Below the pieces are notes generated by a model, which saw nothing but the letters and a program-made list of their open reading frames with translations, searched no databases and was not told the origin of the DNA. From Pseudomonas sp. Bc-h (lineage in GTDB: Bacteria; Pseudomonadota; Gammaproteobacteria; Pseudomonadales; Pseudomonadaceae), in NCBI RefSeq assembly GCF_002080045.1, contig NZ_MUIN01000008.1, forward strand, positions 186,001-250,000: 64,000 nucleotides of DNA, in the 5' to 3' direction. Positions 59,710 to 64,000 of this stretch are shown one piece after another (within the stretch, counting starts at the first letter, position 1; every line of letters starts with the position of its first letter). A program made the translations under genes and the position numbers.

Positions 59710-60828
59710 TCAGACCAGAATCAGGTTGTCGCGATGAATAAGCTCGGGCTCCGCCATATACCCCAACTCCTTGACGATGGCGTCGGACGGCTGACCGATA
59801 ATCTTCTGCGCTTCGAGCGCGCTGTAGTTGCTCAGGCCGCGAGCGATTTCGCGACCGTCAGCCGCGACGCACACCACCATCTCGCCACGTCGAAAACTGC
59901 CCTGGACCAGCTTTACACCCACCGGCAACAGGCTCTTGTTGCTTTCAGCCAGCGCCTTGACCGCACCATCATCCAGCACCAGCGTGCCCCGGGTCTGCAG
60001 ATGCCCCGCCAGCCACTGTTTACGGGCAGCCAACATGCCGCGTTCAGGCGAGAGCAATGTCCCCAGTCGCTCGCCTGCCTTCAGACGGGCCAGAACCTGC
60101 TCGATACGCCCACCCACGATCACCGTGTGCGCGCCGGAACGCGCGGCCAGACGGGCCGCACGCAGCTTGGTCTGCATACCGCCACGCCCCAGCGCACCAC
60201 CGGTGCCACCCGCCACGGCATCCAACGCAGGATCGTCGGCACGGGCTTCGTAGATGAGCTGAGCTTCAGGGTTGTTGCGCGGATCAGCATCGAACATGCC
60301 GTCGCGGTCGGTCAGGATCACCAGCAAGTCAGCTTCCACCAGATTGGCGACGAGCGCCGCCAGCGTGTCGTTGTCGCCAAAACGGATTTCATCGGTGACA
60401 ACGGTGTCGTTTTCGTTGATTACCGGCACCACACCCAGCTCGACAAGCGTGCGCAGGGTGCTCCGGGCGTTCAGGTAGCGCTTGCGGTCGGACAGATCAT
60501 CATGGGTCAGCAGAATTTGCGCGGTGTGCCGATCATGTTCGGCAAAACTGGATTCCCAGGCCTGCACCAGACCCATCTGACCAATCGCAGCCGCCGCCTG
60601 GAGCTCATGCATGGCACTCGGTCGTGCAGCCCAGCCCAGGCGACTCATCCCGGCAGCCACTGCGCCAGAAGAAACCAGAACCAGTTCTACGCCCGCCTCA
60701 TGCAGCGCCACCATCTGCTCGACCCAAACACCCATCGCGTTGCGATCAAGACCTTTGCCGTCCGCCGTCAGCAGCGCACTTCCGATCTTCACAACCCAAC
60801 GCTGGGCACCTGTCACCTTGCTCCGCAT
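59710..60828 (-). CDS. proB: Glutamate 5-kinase ProB
   Basis: A 372-residue enzyme, first step of proline synthesis. The amino-acid kinase domain (1-260) has VVKIGSALLTADGKG, VSSGAVAAGMSRLG, NENDTVVTDEIRFGDND and GTGGALGRGGMQTKL; the C-terminal PUA domain (about 275-355) ends ARGLSNYSA. Regulated by proline feedback in relatives. proA is not adjacent. It follows obg after a weak hairpin. Confidence 0.96.
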   Translation of the reverse strand: MRSKVTGAQRWVVKIGSALLTADGKGLDRNAMGVWVEQMVALHEAGVELVLVSSGAVAAGMSRLGWAARPSAMHELQAAAAIGQMGLVQAWESSFAEHDRHTAQILLTHDDLSDRKRYLNARSTLRTLVELGVVPVINENDTVVTDEIRFGDNDTLAALVANLVEADLLVILTDRDGMFDADPRNNPEAQLIYEARADDPALDAVAGGTGGALGRGGMQTKLRAARLAARSGAHTVIVGGRIEQVLARLKAGERLGTLLSPERGMLAARKQWLAGHLQTRGTLVLDDGAVKALAESNKSLLPVGVKLVQGSFRRGEMVVCVAADGREIARGLSNYSALEAQKIIGQPSDAIVKELGYMAEPELIHRDNLILV

Positions 60829-60867
60829 GATCTTTCAACCTTAAGCCAGAGGTACAAATTCAAGATA

Positions 60868-60894
60868 CTAAAACGCCGCTAATTAAGCGGCGTT
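60868..60894 (-). terminator. Short hairpin between obg and proB
   Basis: AACGCCGCT-TAATT-AGCGGCGTT on the minus strand followed by TTTAG; weak T-tract, so partial readthrough into proB is likely. Confidence 0.55.
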
Positions 60895-60912
60895 GTAGTT
60901 TACTTCAGTCGA

Positions 60913-62139
60913 TCACTCACGGACGTAAATGATTTCCGGACCATCTTCATCGTCCTCATCATCTTCATCCCAATCGTCTTCATCACCCAGATTGTGGACA
61001 CTCTTCACGCCACTGCGACGCAGGGCACGCTGATCGTCCAGCGCCTGAAGCTGCGCACGGGCTTCATCTTCGATGCGCTGATCCAGCTCGGCCAGCTCTT
61101 CGGCGTAAGCCGGGTCATTGGCGAGACGATCAGCACGATCTTCCAGATAACGCATGATGTCGTGACTCAGACGATCCGTACCTTCTTTGGCGATGGCCGA
61201 AATCACGTACACAGGACCAGTCCAGCCCAGACGATCGATAATCTCCTGCTTGCGCTCTTCGTGCTCTTCTTCGAGGATCTGGTCGCACTTGTTCAGCACC
61301 AGCCAGCGATCACGATCCGCCAGCGCGGGACTGAACTTGATCAATTCGTTGACGATGACTTCAGCGGCGTCCGGCGCACTGGTTTCGTCCAGCGGCGCCA
61401 TGTCGACGAGATGCAGCAGCAGACGCGTACGCGCCAGGTGCTTGAGGAAGCGAATGCCCAGACCGGCACCATCGGAAGCACCTTCGATCAAACCCGGAAT
61501 GTCCGCGATGACGAAGCTTTTCCAGCGATCAACGCTGACCACACCCAGGTTCGGCACCAGGGTAGTGAACGGATAGTCGGCAACCTTCGGCTTGGCGGCC
61601 GAAACCGAACGAATGAAGGTGCTCTTGCCAGCGTTCGGCAAGCCCAGCAGACCGACGTCCGCCAGCACTTTCAATTCCAGCTTCAGATCACGCTGCTCGC
61701 CCGGCTTGCCTGGCGTTGTTTGACGCGGCGCGCGGTTGGTACTGGATTTGAAACGGGTGTTCCCCAGGCCGTGCCAGCCGCCATGAGCTACCAGCAGGCG
61801 CTGGCCAGCCTTGGTCAGGTCGCCGATGATTTCCTGAGTGCTGGCATCGATAACGGTAGTCCCGACAGGAACCCGCAGAACCAGCTCCTCACCCTTGCGA
61901 CCAGTGCAATCGGTGCTGCCGCCATTCGAGCCGCGCTCGGCATCGAAGTGACGGGTGTAGCGATAGTCGACCAGAGTGTTGAGGTTCTCGTCGGCGATCA
62001 TGTAGACCGAGCCGCCATCACCACCATCACCACCGTTGGGACCGCCGTTCTCGATGAATTTTTCGCGACGGAAGCTCATGCAACCGTTGCCGCCGTCGCC
62101 GGCCTTCACCCGAATGGATACTTCATCAACAAATTTCAT
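60913..62139 (-). CDS. obg: GTPase Obg (CgtA)
   Basis: A 408-residue GTPase needed for late 50S assembly and growth control. The glycine-rich Obg fold (1-158) has GDGGNGCMSFRREKFIENGG; the G domain has GLPNAGKST, DIPGLIEGAS and NKCDQIL. The long C-terminal tail (about 340-408) is very acidic (DEDDWDEDDEDDEDG), typical of Pseudomonas. Follows rplU-rpmA after a terminator. Confidence 0.96.
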   Translation of the reverse strand: MKFVDEVSIRVKAGDGGNGCMSFRREKFIENGGPNGGDGGDGGSVYMIADENLNTLVDYRYTRHFDAERGSNGGSTDCTGRKGEELVLRVPVGTTVIDASTQEIIGDLTKAGQRLLVAHGGWHGLGNTRFKSSTNRAPRQTTPGKPGEQRDLKLELKVLADVGLLGLPNAGKSTFIRSVSAAKPKVADYPFTTLVPNLGVVSVDRWKSFVIADIPGLIEGASDGAGLGIRFLKHLARTRLLLHLVDMAPLDETSAPDAAEVIVNELIKFSPALADRDRWLVLNKCDQILEEEHEERKQEIIDRLGWTGPVYVISAIAKEGTDRLSHDIMRYLEDRADRLANDPAYAEELAELDQRIEDEARAQLQALDDQRALRRSGVKSVHNLGDEDDWDEDDEDDEDGPEIIYVRE

Positions 62140-62302
62140 AACGCACGCCTCCCGTCACAAAGACGAGCAAACAACATAAATTCATAAGGCTCTTGCAAAG
62201 ATGAGCGTTGCGATACCGATCTAAAACCAGCGACTTCACACCACAACGGCCCACACAAACAGCTTTGCAAGAGACTCACCAAACCAGACCTTTTACAAAC
62301 GA

Positions 62303-62329
62303 AAAAGCCCTGTCGACGACAGGGCTTTT
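62303..62329 (-). terminator. Terminator of rplU-rpmA
   Basis: AAAAGCCCTGT-CGTCG-ACAGGGCTTTT on the minus strand followed by T-rich text, about 60 bases after the rpmA stop. Confidence 0.9.
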
Positions 62330-62390
62330 CAGCTCAGGCAATGCGCAGGTCGTTGCTATCGCTACGCCTTCACACAACCTGAACGCAAGA

Positions 62391-62660
62391 TCACGCCGCA
62401 ACTGCTTTTGGCACGATGCTTACATAACGACGACCGAAGGCGCCTTTGACTTCGAACTTGATCACGCCTTCGACTTTAGCGAACAGGGTGTGATCCTTGC
62501 CCATGCCAACGCCGTAACCAGCGTGGAATTGGGTGCCGCGCTGACGCACGATGATGTTGCCCGGAACGATAACCTGGCCGCCATACATCTTCACGCCAAG
62601 GCGTTTGGCTTCTGAGTCGCGACCGTTACGGGTACTACCACCAGCTTTTTTGTGTGCCAT
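62391..62660 (-). CDS. rpmA: 50S ribosomal protein L27
   Basis: An 89-residue protein: AHKKAGGSTRNGRDSEAKRL, then GVKMYGGQ and NIIVRQRGTQFHAGYGVGMG. The flexible N-terminus reaches the peptidyl-transferase centre. Second gene of the rplU-rpmA operon, 35 bases after rplU. Confidence 0.98.
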   Translation of the reverse strand: MAHKKAGGSTRNGRDSEAKRLGVKMYGGQVIVPGNIIVRQRGTQFHAGYGVGMGKDHTLFAKVEGVIKFEVKGAFGRRYVSIVPKAVAA

Positions 62661-62695
62661 GAGTTCAATTCTCCTAGTGAGGAATTAGGCTGAAA

Positions 62696-63010
62696 TTAAG
62701 CCTGAATACCGGTGATTTTGATCTCGGTGTACCACTGGCGGTGGCCCATACGCTTCATGTGGTGCTTACGGCGACGGAACTTGATGATGCGGACTTTATC
62801 GTGACGACCTTGGGAGATCACTTCAGCCACAACGGTAGCGCCGGCAACAACTGGAGCGCCGATGTTCACGTCGTCGCCATTGGCGACCAACAGAACGCGA
62901 TCAAAAGTAACGGATTCGCCAGTGGCGACTTCCAGCTTTTCGATCTTCAGGTATTCACCTGGGGCGACCTTGTATTGCTTGCCGCCAGTAACGATTACTG
63001 CATAAGACAT
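62696..63010 (-). CDS. rplU: 50S ribosomal protein L21
   Basis: A 104-residue protein MSYAVIVTGGKQYKVAPGEY, with IIKFRRRKHHMKRMGHRQW near the C-terminus. The ATG at 63010 follows GGAGAAA; the longer frame back to 63172 does not look coding. Divergent from ispB. Confidence 0.98.
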   Translation of the reverse strand: MSYAVIVTGGKQYKVAPGEYLKIEKLEVATGESVTFDRVLLVANGDDVNIGAPVVAGATVVAEVISQGRHDKVRIIKFRRRKHHMKRMGHRQWYTEIKITGIQA

Positions 63011-63251
63011 GGTATTTCTCCGAAAATCCTGCTCACCCAGCTCTTTATAGGAAGAGGTATTGGCTGGCATGGCTGCATGAGGCTGGAAAGGCTCCCATGC
63101 AATTGCGTAAGGCAGGTGCTGCCCAGGAAAGTTAGGGTGCGCGATTGTACGCAAGCCTTGAACGCCTTGCAAGCGGCGTTATGTCGAGCCTTGACAGGGT
63201 GGGGCCTGCAACCTAGCATGCCGCGCAACCCTTCTGGAGCACGTCTCGCTG

Positions 63252-64000
63252 ATGCAACCCCAAGCCTTCTACCGCGCTGTGGCGGACGACTTTACTGCCG
63301 TCGACCACATTATCAAGAAGCAGCTGACATCGCGCGTGCCGCTGGTCTCGAAAATCGGCGACTACATTACCTCCGCCGGTGGCAAACGCCTGCGTCCACT
63401 GCTCGTGCTGCTGTGCGGCAAGGCACTGGGCAGCGGCGGCGACGACCTGCGTCTGCTGGCGGCCACCATCGAATTCCTGCACACCGCGACCCTGCTGCAT
63501 GACGACGTCGTCGACATGTCCGGCATGCGTCGTGGCCGTTCGACCGCAAACGCCATGTGGGGCAACGCCCCGAGCGTGCTGGTCGGCGACTTCCTTTATT
63601 CACGCTCGTTCGAAATGATGGTCGAGCTCGGTTCGATGCCGGTCATGCAGATCCTGTCCAAGGCCACACGCGTCATCGCTGAGGGCGAAGTCCTGCAGCT
63701 GTCGAAGATTCGTGATGCCAGCACCACCGAAGAAACCTACATGGAAGTGATTCGCGGCAAGACAGCGATGCTGTTCGAAGCCTCGACCCACAGCGCGGCG
63801 GCGCTGGCCAAGGCGAGCCCTGAGCAGAGCGAAGCACTGCGCACCTTCGGCGATCATCTGGGCATCGCATTCCAGTTGGTGGACGATCTGCTCGACTACC
63901 GCGGCGATGCAGAAACCATGGGCAAGAATATCGGTGACGACCTTGCAGAAGGCAAACCTACCCTTCCGCTGATCTACACCATGCGCGAAGGCACGCCTGA
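63252..64000 (+). CDS. ispB: Octaprenyl (polyprenyl) diphosphate synthase IspB, truncated by window end
   Basis: The first 249 residues of a trans-polyprenyl synthase (family length about 322) that makes the side chain of ubiquinone. MQPQAFYRAVADDFTAVDHI starts it; the first Asp-rich motif DDVVD is at 84-88 (HTATLLHDDVVDMSGMRRG) and the second is QLVDDLLDYRGD. The open frame runs off the right edge. Divergent from rplU, as in other gammaproteobacteria. In Pseudomonas the usual quinone is Q9, so the product may be nonaprenyl. Confidence 0.95.
   Translation, partial: MQPQAFYRAVADDFTAVDHIIKKQLTSRVPLVSKIGDYITSAGGKRLRPLLVLLCGKALGSGGDDLRLLAATIEFLHTATLLHDDVVDMSGMRRGRSTANAMWGNAPSVLVGDFLYSRSFEMMVELGSMPVMQILSKATRVIAEGEVLQLSKIRDASTTEETYMEVIRGKTAMLFEASTHSAAALAKASPEQSEALRTFGDHLGIAFQLVDDLLDYRGDAETMGKNIGDDLAEGKPTLPLIYTMREGTP

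Noticed and set aside
63011..63172. N-terminal extension of rplU
   Set aside because: L21 proteins start at MSYAV; the extra 54 codons lie in the promoter region shared with ispB.
1..64000. CRISPR array
   Set aside because: No regularly spaced direct repeats seen anywhere; the only close repeats are the REP doublets, tRNA copies and regulatory palindromes.

Overview
The window is a chromosomal segment of a Pseudomonas species. I place it in the fluorescens/syringae side of the genus rather than near P. aeruginosa, but that finer placement is inference. The genus call rests on gene order: pilA / pilBCD-coaE-yacG, rluD-pgeF-clpB, bamD-PP0621-pilS-pilR-thiO-minor pilins, murJ-ribF-ileS-lspA-fkpB-ispH, proB-obg-rpmA-rplU / ispB. 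It also rests on Pseudomonas-type REP doublets found at three places.

Layout. 1-4852 is the end of an integrative element sitting at the 3' end of a tRNA-Thr gene. It carries a SocA/Panacea antitoxin with a possible PemK/MazF-like partner, a TrfA-family replication initiator, an AlpA-type regulator, an unknown protein and a P4-type tyrosine integrase. 4853-10199 holds tRNA-Thr, the pilin gene pilA, and the divergent pilB-pilC-pilD-coaE-yacG run. 10200-23155 holds a CbiM-like permease, an isochorismatase-family hydrolase with a divergent LysR gene, a three-enzyme catabolic operon with an MFS porter and AraC regulator, an unknown protein, DUF1780 and DUF3094 genes, a type II NADH dehydrogenase, and a GAF-PAS-GGDEF protein. 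23236-27646 is a sugar-acid cluster (LysR, MFS, L-rhamnonate dehydratase, HpcH/HpaI aldolase). It is followed by a lone pstS and a four-gene tRNA cluster (Asn-Pro-Lys-Pro).

29660-38609 is housekeeping (clpB, pgeF, rluD, bamD) plus the PilS/PilR two-component system. Between pilR and thiO lies a two-gene HEPN/MNT-type module behind a striking palindromic operator. 40989-51047 holds two complete minor-pilin sets facing tail to tail: fimT-pilV-pilW-pilX-pilY1-pilE on the plus strand, then pilV-pilW-pilX-pilE on the minus strand with a divergent second fimT. 51053-64000 returns to conserved genes: ispH, fkpB, lspA, ileS, ribF, murJ, rpsT, creA, proB, obg, rpmA, rplU and the start of ispB.

How parts fit together. 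Much of a type IV pilus system is here: major pilin, extension ATPase, platform protein, prepilin peptidase, PilS/PilR, two minor-pilin sets and PilY1. The pilA upstream region shows a GG-N10-GC sigma-54 promoter and, about 100 bp upstream of the predicted start, a GTGACA/TGTCAC palindrome that could bind PilR. The most unusual items are the HEPN/MNT module with its operator, the Panacea-type module, pilA running into tRNA-Thr with only 14 nt between, and the duplicated minor-pilin sets. All functions are assigned by reading the sequence; no database search was run.
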